Shown here: piece by piece, positions 8,668-16,187 of the stretch
Position numbering within the stretch: the first letter of the stretch is position 1
Layout: every line of letters starts with the position of its first letter
Virus record (IMG/VR): IMGVR_UViG_3300031576_000067
Coordinates: 1 to 50,208 of that record
Direction: 5' to 3' (one strand)
Source of the DNA: a virus
DNA length: 50,208 nucleotides
Program-made: the position numbers and the translations under genes
The notes under the pieces: model-generated
The model's input: the letters and a program-made list of their open reading frames with translations, nothing else
The model's database searches: none
What the model was told of the DNA's origin: nothing

Positions 8668-9405
8668 CTATGCGTCCTTTACGGGACGGGCCCGGTGTTC
8701 ATCGAAGACGTCAACAGGAAGTCCTTGTGGAGTTGCCGACGTATGAATCATAGCACGGAGGCCGTCCATTAGCTTGTTGACTTCTGCATCGTCTGACTGT
8801 TTATTTGAAGCTTCTCGGTATCTCGTAAGCGCGTCTAGAAGCTTGACAGCCGAACCGATCTCATTGTTGTCTTGTAGGGACACCCGATCGATGTCCACGA
8901 TCTTCATTCGAAGTACAGCTTCGATGCAAAGATCAATCTCCCCAATCTTTTCAGGGGGGAGTTTGGAAAGGCGTGCCGAGTACCAGTCGATGAAGAGTTT
9001 ACCATACCGAAAACCGAACTGTCGAGCCTTCCGGACCATTGCGCTAACGGATGGATCGTTTGCGATGCGCTTCCGTGACCCGTCCCCCTTTAGGGGAGAC
9101 ATGTCGAAGAACAAATAGGTGTAACACTCAACAGCTTCGGAACTGACGTCGTAGCGCTCAGCAACTTCTTCGTGAAGCGCACCGGCCATTAAGTATGCTT
9201 CTACTTCGCTACGGAACCAGTCTGTGCGGTAGATATCGTGCGCTACATGGATGGGAAAGTCTTCGTTGGTCGTCGGATTCTTCAAAAAGGCGCGATATCT
9301 TAGAACGTAGGGATCCCCGGAAGGCTCGTCAGAAAAACGAGCTTCTTTTGATCGCCACTCTGGCACATAGGTGACGGCATTAAGATATCGCCTGTCAGCA
9401 GACAT
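8668..9405 (-). CDS. Unknown protein with helix-turn-helix-like segment
   Basis: 245 residues. Residues about 90-115 read AYLMAGALHEEVAERYDVSS, matching the pattern of a helix-turn-helix (Ala/Gly turn, then a recognition-like helix), followed by YTYLFFDMS. The rest is helical and charged, ending with a basic/acidic tail. A DNA-binding packaging role (terminase small-subunit-like) or a transcription regulator is possible. Neither is supported by a specific motif, and no large terminase gene is adjacent. Confidence 0.42.
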   Translation of the reverse strand: MSADRRYLNAVTYVPEWRSKEARFSDEPSGDPYVLRYRAFLKNPTTNEDFPIHVAHDIYRTDWFRSEVEAYLMAGALHEEVAERYDVSSEAVECYTYLFFDMSPLKGDGSRKRIANDPSVSAMVRKARQFGFRYGKLFIDWYSARLSKLPPEKIGEIDLCIEAVLRMKIVDIDRVSLQDNNEIGSAVKLLDALTRYREASNKQSDDAEVNKLMDGLRAMIHTSATPQGLPVDVFDEHRARPVKDA

Positions 9406-9420
9406 TAGGCCTCTTGGATA

Positions 9421-11598
9421 CTATCCAACCAAGCGAGCCCGTTCCTTTTTCTTAAGTTCAAGGATCAGGTCGCCAAAGGAAGAGAAGACATCACGTAGTT
9501 GATCCTCAATCTCACTCATGCGAGTGATGCCGAAGAGTTCGCTAAACTGGTCGTAGTTCCACCAGAATAGGAAGAGCAGACGACCTACACGGTCGAGGGC
9601 CTTCTCCATGTCTGGGAGGTAACGATTGATTGCTTCGCCGATATCCGTCGAGCGGACGAGGGCACCCAAGGATGCGTGATCGAACACTGTTTGTTGGCCA
9701 CCACCTGCGGCGGACATTGCAGCTTGCATGTCGAGTTCTGGAGGAGCTTCATCCGGAGGCGTGTACATATTTTCGCCTTCACCAATCATTGGTGCCTGCG
9801 GATACGTCTGACCTCCACCCTGTAGTTGCTCGCTAAAGAACTGTAGTCCTTTAGGGACATACCCAGTGTCTGCTCCAATCGTCGGATCTGGAATTGAGAA
9901 ACTTGGCATTTGCGCCAGCTTTGCCAACACCAGTACATCTTTGTTGGGTACCGTATCTGCAGCCTTCAGTAGCCCGTCAGAGTCATTCCCCGTTAGCCCG
10001 TACTTAAGTACAAGGACGCGTACTGCGGACTCCTTCGACATTGGCTTCTCAGTCATGTCGTTGTAAGAGACGAAGTACTCGCTGCCGTCTGTACGAACCC
10101 GAAGCTTCCCGATGTTAAGATCCATTAGGTGCTGTGCAACCGCACCTGGGCGCCCCAACTTGAACTCGCGACGAGTAGAGTCAGGTGCCCCATCCACAGG
10201 GACAGGTGCGTCGGAAAATACATCCACACGTGCATCTTCGAGGGGGATTAGCCGGTAGTCTGTGGGAACTACAAGTTCTCCCGAGACTAGATGCAGGTGT
10301 CCGTCGCTGATTTTCTCTAGTGGAGAAAGGCAGACTTTCCACGAAACCCCTTCATTGGAAAGCTCGGACCGCATGTGTTTGGATTGATCGAAGTAGGTGT
10401 TTCGTGGAGATACCTCCCCTCGATTGCACGAAGGGTAGTTATTCCCAAACGGCTCTTCCCATCCGTCCTTTGGAGAGACGGTGTAGTTTAGGATCCCGTC
10501 CGTGTCCTTCACAAGACGATCGATGCTGAAGGGAACGGAGCCCTTCACTTCGCCATCGCGTGCTGAGCCCAGGAACATATACTGCTTGTCAATCTTCCCA
10601 CTCTTACGGTCGACGGCCTTTAGGGTCTTGAAAAGCCCATCCATGTCGTCAATGACGAAGTTGTCCTTGACCCAGATTTCTGAAGGCAGTGCGGTGACAA
10701 ACTTGCGGGACTCAATCTCGACCACGACGGCTTTCTTAGAGCCGTTGACGGTTTGATCTTGGGGTGTCAGGACAATAAGCGCCTCGACTAAGCTTCCGTC
10801 CTCATCGAGGACAGAGTAGACCCCACTCTTTTGGGGGTTCTGAAGCTTGTCTTGGTACTGTTTGTTGTACAGCTTAGTTGTTTGGTCTGCAGGACGACTA
10901 TCACGCACAACCACTCGCTCGCGATAGACCTTCCGGCGGTCTTCAGGAGAGAGGTTGTTGATGGCCTTCGGGGAGTCGTCGATCGTGACAACTTCTACCG
11001 ACTTGGTATCGTCCGCTGCTCGCTTCTCGGCATGAAGGCGTGTGGCCTTTTTGATGTTCTCAAAGCCGAAGGCGCGTACCGCTTCCTGCACATAGTCCTT
11101 ATCATATCGGCACTTCTTGAGGAAAGCCGTCTTGATATGGTTTGGTGCTTGATGCAGATATTCAAGCGTCTTGTAGGTCTTCTTCCCAAGCACTTCCCGC
11201 AGTGCTGCAGTTACATGCTTCCCTGTGATGGGAGGGTGTGAGAACATGCTTAGTTGCGGTTCATCAAACCGCTGCATCTTCTGGTCCGCAGCTTCTCCGA
11301 GGATCAGCGGATCCTTCTTTAGGAGATAGTTCACCCAGTCTTCGTCCAGGGGGATAAAGAGGTCGCTATTCTTCAGGTAAAGAATGTCGAGGGGCTTGAT
11401 TTCGCTGTTTAGAAAGAATACCGGGGCATAGAAATACTCATCGCCTACTTTGAAGGCGAACATACCCAGCCCGCGGGAACCGCTATCATCTTTCTCGACT
11501 ACCTCGAAACCAACGAGGTGGTCAACGAGCTTGATAGCCTTCTCTTGGAGGAAGGAGTAAGCTAGATCCGAAAAGGCTTGTTCAAACGCATCGGCCAT
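9421..11598 (-). CDS. Unknown large protein (725 aa) between the RNA polymerase and head modules
   Basis: 725 residues starting AFEQAFSDLAYSFLQEKA, an N-terminus loosely like the recurrent signature. The first 130 residues form a beta-rich domain (FAFKVGDEYFYAPVFFLNSE). The centre holds mixed alpha/beta sequence (KKAVVVEIESRKFVTALPSE). From about 560 it becomes Gly/Pro/Gln-rich and ends in a charged helix (LRDVFSSFGDLILELKKKER). The start is supported by GGAGAA before the ATG and overlaps the endonuclease stop by 17 bases. I do not recognise the family. It may be a large internal-head or structural protein. Confidence 0.48.
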   Translation of the reverse strand: MADAFEQAFSDLAYSFLQEKAIKLVDHLVGFEVVEKDDSGSRGLGMFAFKVGDEYFYAPVFFLNSEIKPLDILYLKNSDLFIPLDEDWVNYLLKKDPLILGEAADQKMQRFDEPQLSMFSHPPITGKHVTAALREVLGKKTYKTLEYLHQAPNHIKTAFLKKCRYDKDYVQEAVRAFGFENIKKATRLHAEKRAADDTKSVEVVTIDDSPKAINNLSPEDRRKVYRERVVVRDSRPADQTTKLYNKQYQDKLQNPQKSGVYSVLDEDGSLVEALIVLTPQDQTVNGSKKAVVVEIESRKFVTALPSEIWVKDNFVIDDMDGLFKTLKAVDRKSGKIDKQYMFLGSARDGEVKGSVPFSIDRLVKDTDGILNYTVSPKDGWEEPFGNNYPSCNRGEVSPRNTYFDQSKHMRSELSNEGVSWKVCLSPLEKISDGHLHLVSGELVVPTDYRLIPLEDARVDVFSDAPVPVDGAPDSTRREFKLGRPGAVAQHLMDLNIGKLRVRTDGSEYFVSYNDMTEKPMSKESAVRVLVLKYGLTGNDSDGLLKAADTVPNKDVLVLAKLAQMPSFSIPDPTIGADTGYVPKGLQFFSEQLQGGGQTYPQAPMIGEGENMYTPPDEAPPELDMQAAMSAAGGGQQTVFDHASLGALVRSTDIGEAINRYLPDMEKALDRVGRLLFLFWWNYDQFSELFGITRMSEIEDQLRDVFSSFGDLILELKKKERARLVG

Positions 11599-12322
11599 AC
11601 AAGTTCTCCCTAGCGATCTTCCACTTCCTTTCGAGAAGTGGAACCTTACCGTCGAGGATGGTAAGTAGATGGTCTAGTAATACAACAACGTGTTTGCCGC
11701 CGGTGATGAAGCGGTGTATTCCCTGGCGCAGTTTGATGGAGATATTGGGACCGTTCGTTTTTGTTTTGTACAGGCCTACCCAAAAACTGCGGATAAACTC
11801 TAGGACTTCTGGACTCCCTAGGACGTTAAGACGAAGCGCAGAGGGGCCAACTCGATTCTTGTGCAGGCCAATACACCCGTCGCCGTCAATGATCCCTGCA
11901 ATGTATGCCGCACTACATTCATGGGAAAGACCAACAGGTGGTTTATGGTTAAGCGACTTTTTCGTCGTGATACGGTAGTTCTGTTCTAGATCTCGAACGA
12001 TTCGAGAGGCGGTGTATATACCTAGCATAACGGAGGTATGCGCTTTTGTGTATCCCAGGAGAGTCCTTGTTCGCTCGGTGATTTTTCCCGTGTAGTTAAT
12101 GTCGTGCTTAAAGCGAGATAGATGTTCTAGGTCTTTTTTTGCAAGATGTATCTTTACCGCTGGTCCACGAGGATCGATGTACCCATCAGCACCAATGAAG
12201 CCTGCCCAGTAGGAGTTAAGTAACCCAGGGGACTCAAAGAAAGTTTGATCATGTGTAGGGAGTACCCGTTTAGTACTCGGGGCGACCTTTAGGAGAGCGT
12301 CCAAATGAGACACCTTTAGCAA
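11582..12322 (-). CDS. Free-standing LAGLIDADG homing endonuclease
   Basis: 246 residues with two LAGLIDADG helices, YWAGFIGADGYI (about residues 38-49) and YIAGIIDGDGCIGL (about 138-151), each ending in the catalytic Asp of a two-fold symmetric monomer. No splicing (HINT) motifs are present, so it is not an intein. It overlaps the 3' end of the RNA polymerase beta' C-terminal gene by 53 bases and the next gene by 17, and is more AT-rich than its neighbours, which suggests acquisition. It would cut an empty version of this junction and promote its own spread. Confidence 0.85.
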   Translation of the reverse strand: MLKVSHLDALLKVAPSTKRVLPTHDQTFFESPGLLNSYWAGFIGADGYIDPRGPAVKIHLAKKDLEHLSRFKHDINYTGKITERTRTLLGYTKAHTSVMLGIYTASRIVRDLEQNYRITTKKSLNHKPPVGLSHECSAAYIAGIIDGDGCIGLHKNRVGPSALRLNVLGSPEVLEFIRSFWVGLYKTKTNGPNISIKLRQGIHRFITGGKHVVVLLDHLLTILDGKVPLLERKWKIARENLYGRCV

Positions 12323-14114
12323 GAGAGGGCACGAAGGAAGTGGAGTGGTCTGGTGACGTGCGTCCGCGGTGAGTGGCTTCGAGGATTGACTTCTTCAACC
12401 CACGACCATACAGCTTGGTCATCCAGTCTCTGCCCGTAAGCGGTACCTCTTGAATCCGGATCATCACTGGCCGAAAGGGAGGCTCAATGTCGGTAACCTG
12501 AACCATCGGGACCCCGTTGCGCTTGAGCGCATCAGCCACGGACGGCCTCACTAGCGTGCCTACGGTATAGAATAATACCGGCTTAGCCAAGTACTTGCCA
12601 ACCGCTTCTTCGACGGGTAGCTCCTTAGCATCCCTAGGCCGGTAGGTACTTTGCAGCTGCTGAAAGTCCACGATCTCATCTGGAAGTGCCCCTTCCATGA
12701 TGTCCCCACGATCCACTTGTGCTTTATTGATGAGGGCGCGCGACATCAACTCGACATGTCGTTTGTTAACATCTATATCAGAGCTAAGTAGTGTTTCTCG
12801 CATCTTCTCTGCGAAATACTTGCGTCCTTCACCGACCCCCTTGTAATGAACCACGCGCGCAGGATTGAGCAGCCCGTTGTCAAGGGCATCGCCTGCCTCA
12901 ACCCGCTGTCCCTCTTTCACGCTAACCGTCAGGCCTGGGAGGGAATAGTGTTGGGTCCCTGAGACATAGGTATACCGCCCACCTTGGGGAGCATCAACGG
13001 AACGCTCCACTACCCCATCAACCTCAGCTACGGCAGCGCGGTTTGGAAACTCCTTCGGGATCGAGATGAGCTGCTTAGTTACCTCATACCCCGACTTCTG
13101 CCCGCCAACCCCAGCGACACCACCAGTATGCTTCACGTTCAAGCTGGCCTGTCCGATAGGCTCAGCCATAGCTGCTGCACTAGTCAGGCCTACGTTATCG
13201 CCGATGTTTGCGAGCCTGCCCGTCTCGATGGTTCCTCTGCAGCGTGCACAGATGCCGTGGGCACTCTCGCATGTTAGTGGGGACCGCATTACTACTGTTC
13301 CGACGCCAGCGGTCTTGAGCTGCGAGAGCATCTCAGCGGTAACCTTGTCGTTGTACTTGAACATACCCGCAGGCTGCGCTAAGTACCCACCAATGTTATC
13401 TGAGTCGGTTACTGAAGAGGGAACTCCGTTATGTGTCCCACAGTCGTTTTTTACAACGACCTGCGTAAGATTCGCTTGGGAGAAGAGCTTAGCCATAGCT
13501 CCTGCATCTTGCGTAGCGAACTTCGTACTGATCTGGCCCTTTCGAGTCCCATAGGATGATGCCCAGTACTCTGCAGCATCATACCCCTCAGCAAAGGAGT
13601 TATGCACCGGAACCAGAATAGGACGATCCCTATGGTCTGCGTACATTACCGCAGAAGCCGTAGTCGAGCTGAACTGGTCTTTCTTCCCGCGCGCCCCTGA
13701 GTGAACCATTTGGGCTAGACGATTCTTATTCTGCAGCCCTTCTTTCATTGCCCGGTCGGTGAAGCTCTTTTGAAGTCCGGAGTACTCTTTCGCAATAAGC
13801 TGATCCCGCTTCACAGGATCCGCGGAATGTTGCATACGAAGAGAGGCTATGGACTTTTCTACAGTGCGAAACTCTTCTTCTTTCCCGGGTAACGGTTCAA
13901 ACTCTTTTAGAGAAACTGAAGAACCCCGCTCGTATGCCACCTGATAGCCCAACTTATTCAAGTCGGTGGCAATCTCAGCATATTGAGCAGGGTACTTCTC
14001 TGCTACCTGAGTGAACATATTGTACAGAGTCTTCTTATCCATTACGCGAGTGTAGTCACGTAATGGCTCAGGTAGCTTCTCATTGATCAGAACTTGACCG
14101 ATGGTCGTTTTCAT
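12270..14114 (-). CDS. DNA-directed RNA polymerase beta' subunit, C-terminal part
   Basis: 614 residues from the ATG at 14114 (start at KTTIGQVLIN, matching the beta' TTVGR region). The trigger-loop region SGARGKKDQFSS and the bridge-helix/downstream segment SYGTRKGQISTKFATQDAG correspond to bacterial beta' (SGARGS and THGARKGLADTALKT). The structural zinc site is kept: Cys of NDCGT plus CESAHGICARC. The stretch EPIGQASLNVKHTGG equals bacterial EPGTQLTMRTFHIGG. The protein ends after a segment like the normal beta' C-terminus (GRGLKKSILEATHRG). It must assemble with the beta-beta'N fusion encoded at 16188-21626. Four small genes separate the two. Confidence 0.93.
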   Translation of the reverse strand: MKTTIGQVLINEKLPEPLRDYTRVMDKKTLYNMFTQVAEKYPAQYAEIATDLNKLGYQVAYERGSSVSLKEFEPLPGKEEEFRTVEKSIASLRMQHSADPVKRDQLIAKEYSGLQKSFTDRAMKEGLQNKNRLAQMVHSGARGKKDQFSSTTASAVMYADHRDRPILVPVHNSFAEGYDAAEYWASSYGTRKGQISTKFATQDAGAMAKLFSQANLTQVVVKNDCGTHNGVPSSVTDSDNIGGYLAQPAGMFKYNDKVTAEMLSQLKTAGVGTVVMRSPLTCESAHGICARCRGTIETGRLANIGDNVGLTSAAAMAEPIGQASLNVKHTGGVAGVGGQKSGYEVTKQLISIPKEFPNRAAVAEVDGVVERSVDAPQGGRYTYVSGTQHYSLPGLTVSVKEGQRVEAGDALDNGLLNPARVVHYKGVGEGRKYFAEKMRETLLSSDIDVNKRHVELMSRALINKAQVDRGDIMEGALPDEIVDFQQLQSTYRPRDAKELPVEEAVGKYLAKPVLFYTVGTLVRPSVADALKRNGVPMVQVTDIEPPFRPVMIRIQEVPLTGRDWMTKLYGRGLKKSILEATHRGRTSPDHSTSFVPSLAKGVSFGRSPKGRPEY

Positions 14115-14118
14115 GTAT

Positions 14119-14496
14119 CTACTTTGACGCTTCCACCGCTGCGCTGACTGCCTGTACCTGCTCACGCTTCAGCAAAGTACGCTGATAGAGGTAGAACACC
14201 GACATGATCACAGCGAGGGAAGTCCCTGCGATGATACCTGCGACTTCCTTGGTGAGGATACCCGACACGCTCAAGGCTCCCACAAGTTGAGCCATAAGCG
14301 TCAAATAAAACTCTGTGGTTTTATGTCCGTCCTTGGTAGCACGCAAAGTGTTCACGATCGCAACAGCGTTCTTGACGACATCTTGTGCGCCACGAACTAC
14401 ATCGATCTCATCGCCTTCTTCTACTGCCACACCTGGGGCAGCCGGAGCTGCTGGCTTTTCAACCGCAGCGAGAAGATCAGCTTCTTCGACAGCCAT
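14119..14496 (-). CDS. Small membrane protein, holin-like
   Basis: 125 residues. An acidic, Pro/Ala-rich N-terminus is followed by two hydrophobic segments, TLMAQLVGALSVSGIL and VAGIIAGTSLAVIMSVFYLY, then a charged tail (QRTLLKREQVQAV). Two-helix membrane proteins of this size with a charged C-terminus are often holins. The neighbouring lipoprotein gene would suit a lysis cassette, but no endolysin was found nearby, so the role stays open. It lies between the two RNA polymerase genes. Confidence 0.5.
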   Translation of the reverse strand: MAVEEADLLAAVEKPAAPAAPGVAVEEGDEIDVVRGAQDVVKNAVAIVNTLRATKDGHKTTEFYLTLMAQLVGALSVSGILTKEVAGIIAGTSLAVIMSVFYLYQRTLLKREQVQAVSAAVEASK

Positions 14497-14505
14497 GGGT
14501 TATTC

Positions 14506-14814
14506 CTATAGTGCAAGGAGGAGAGGTGCCATCTTGACAGCAGCTTCTGAGACTGATTTGATCATCTTCATCATCTGCTCACGTTCTTGAATAGACTTGA
14601 GGGCATCTCCCTTCTCATCTAGGAAATCAAGAACTTCCTCGTTTGAGACGGGGGACTCATCCAAGCCTAGATCAAGAAACTCTTCCCCGGGAACGGTCCA
14701 GCCGTCCTCAGTAGCAAACAGCTTCCGATCCTTTTTCAAGTCTTCGGAAATCACTGCGATTGCTGCAAGGTGAGTCTTGAGCTCTTCGAGCTTCTTTGCG
14801 CGATCTAGTGCCAT
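14506..14814 (-). CDS. Unknown small acidic helical protein
   Basis: 102-residue acidic protein beginning with a charged helix (RAKKLEELKTHLAAIAVISE), a middle acidic loop (EFLDLGLDESPVSNEEVLD) and a C-terminal amphipathic helix ending VKMAPLLLAL. No domain was recognised. It sits between the lipoprotein and the holin-like gene, with 2 to 9 base spacings that indicate co-translation. Confidence 0.42.
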   Translation of the reverse strand: MALDRAKKLEELKTHLAAIAVISEDLKKDRKLFATEDGWTVPGEEFLDLGLDESPVSNEEVLDFLDEKGDALKSIQEREQMMKMIKSVSEAAVKMAPLLLAL

Positions 14815-14816
14815 AG

Positions 14817-15395
14817 TTATTCCTCCCCTCCGCCTTCTTCAGCGGCTCGCATCTCTTCGACCATCCTATCGAATTCAGCTTCTTCCGCGTCTTTGACTGC
14901 TTCTGCGATCTGGAGATCTTTCGCTGCCTCTCCGATCACCCCGAGGATGCGCGCAACGTCAGCCGCATCAAGTTCCGACTTTTGAGCCTCTAGCTGAGCA
15001 AGTTCTGCAAGAGCTCCGATGATGACTTGCATTTTCCCGAGGTCACCCTTGATGATCCGGGCTTTAGACCGTAGAGCAGACAAGTCGCGAAGGATCTTGT
15101 CCTTAACCTGGGTCCACTGAACGATCAGCTTTGCAACTTCGCGAACATCAGCCTTACCATCGGCATCGGCTAGTGCCTGTAGCTTCTTCCCAAGCTCTGC
15201 TGTGTTGATCTTCTCGTACAACGCCTCGAGCCGATCGTGGTATGCGTCCTGGCTCTTGTCGATGTTTTTACTCAGGGTCCCCGACAAAAGCTCAAGCTTG
15301 TCGTATCCCTTGACACGTACGCCCGTTGCCTTCTGGTTCGCAGCGCACCCTCCAAATACTAAAAGAAAGAGTGCGCAGAGTGCTTGAAGTCGCAT
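14817..15395 (-). CDS. Lipoprotein with long helical domain
   Basis: 192 residues from the ATG at 15395, one base after the upstream stop. An earlier in-frame start (15419) would overlap and spoil the signal. The N-terminus is a clear lipoprotein signal: MRLQALCALFLLVFGGC with lipobox FGGC, predicting lipidation of Cys17. The rest is helical and highly charged (YDKLELLSGTLSKNIDKSQD onward), probably a periplasmic coiled coil, ending in an acidic tail EEGGGEE. It could be an outer-membrane spanin-like subunit, an envelope-modifying protein or a superinfection factor. The fold alone cannot decide. Confidence 0.65.
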   Translation of the reverse strand: MRLQALCALFLLVFGGCAANQKATGVRVKGYDKLELLSGTLSKNIDKSQDAYHDRLEALYEKINTAELGKKLQALADADGKADVREVAKLIVQWTQVKDKILRDLSALRSKARIIKGDLGKMQVIIGALAELAQLEAQKSELDAADVARILGVIGEAAKDLQIAEAVKDAEEAEFDRMVEEMRAAEEGGGEE

Positions 15396-15396
15396 G

Positions 15397-16128
15397 CTAG
15401 TTCCTCGAAAGCAGACCAAGTAGTGCCTGCACTACCTGACGGTCTTCACTGGACAAGTCCTCAGCCATCTTCGGAGCCATCCCACCGGGAGGTTGTCCGA
15501 CCAGATTTTTGAGCAAGCTATTTAGCTCGGTCAGCTGAGTACGGACATCACCCATAAGGTGCTCCATCACAGCCATCCGTTCCCCCATCTCAGCCTTGCC
15601 CCCGCCCTTTGCCTTGCCGTTAGCCATAGGATCTACCGCAGGCTCAGCCGGGAGAGGCTCTTGCGCGGGCGGAGGCACAGCGGGCGCAGGAGGTGGGCCC
15701 ATCTCTTGTGGGGGTGGTCCGCCCATGCCTGCATCCGGCGGTGGAGCCCCTTGTCCCCCACCCATGAGTTGATTGAGAACCTCCTCCACCATTTGCAGGA
15801 TCTCTGGCGGAGCCCCCTGCTGTTGGAGCATTGGGATGACCTGCTCAGGTGGGATGCCTGCCTGCAGCATCTCCTGCACAACCGACATGGGATCCCCAGC
15901 TCCACCCCCCGGAGGCGGTCCCCCAGTTGGTTGCGGGGGTTGACCCATGAATGGCGGAGGCATAGCCCCACCACCCATTGGAGGTGGCGGTGACATACCT
16001 GGCATCATCCCCGGCATTGGAGCCATCCCAGGCTGCTGACCAAATCCTGGAGGTGGAGGGGTAAATGCCCGCTTTTCTAGGCTTAGCCGTTGCTTAAGCG
16101 TATGTAGTAACGAACGATCTAGTGGCAT
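15397..16128 (-). CDS. Pro/Gly/Met-rich low-complexity protein
   Basis: 243 residues. A basic helical N-terminus (LLHTLKQRLSLEKRAFTPPP) resembles the LLxxLxxKxA variant of the recurrent signature. A long PG/PM-rich segment (GMAPMPGMMPGMSPPPPMGG) is interrupted by one helical block (VVQEMLQAGIPPEQVIPMLQQ), followed by a helical C-terminus (VMEHLMGDVRTQLTELNSLL). Such disordered linkers with helical ends suit a scaffold or internal-head protein. It follows the RNA polymerase fusion gene after 59 bases, which hold only a short hairpin around 16146-16161. Confidence 0.5.
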   Translation of the reverse strand: MPLDRSLLHTLKQRLSLEKRAFTPPPPGFGQQPGMAPMPGMMPGMSPPPPMGGGAMPPPFMGQPPQPTGGPPPGGGAGDPMSVVQEMLQAGIPPEQVIPMLQQQGAPPEILQMVEEVLNQLMGGGQGAPPPDAGMGGPPPQEMGPPPAPAVPPPAQEPLPAEPAVDPMANGKAKGGGKAEMGERMAVMEHLMGDVRTQLTELNSLLKNLVGQPPGGMAPKMAEDLSSEDRQVVQALLGLLSRN

Positions 16129-16187
16129 TGCCTATTCCCTAACAAGTACCCGAAAGGATACGAAGTGGTCAGAGCCTACCCTTTAGT

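Noticed and set aside
8668-9405. Terminase small subunit
   Set aside because: Only a helix-turn-helix-like segment supports it, and no large subunit is adjacent. Left as unknown.
11582-12322. Endonuclease as a second intein or intron inside the beta' gene
   Set aside because: No splicing blocks and the beta' C-terminal gene ends normally. Free-standing is the simpler reading.
16146-16161. Hairpin GTATCC-TTTC-GGGTAC after the RNA polymerase gene
   Set aside because: Short, one G-T pair and no T-tract. Too weak to call a terminator.
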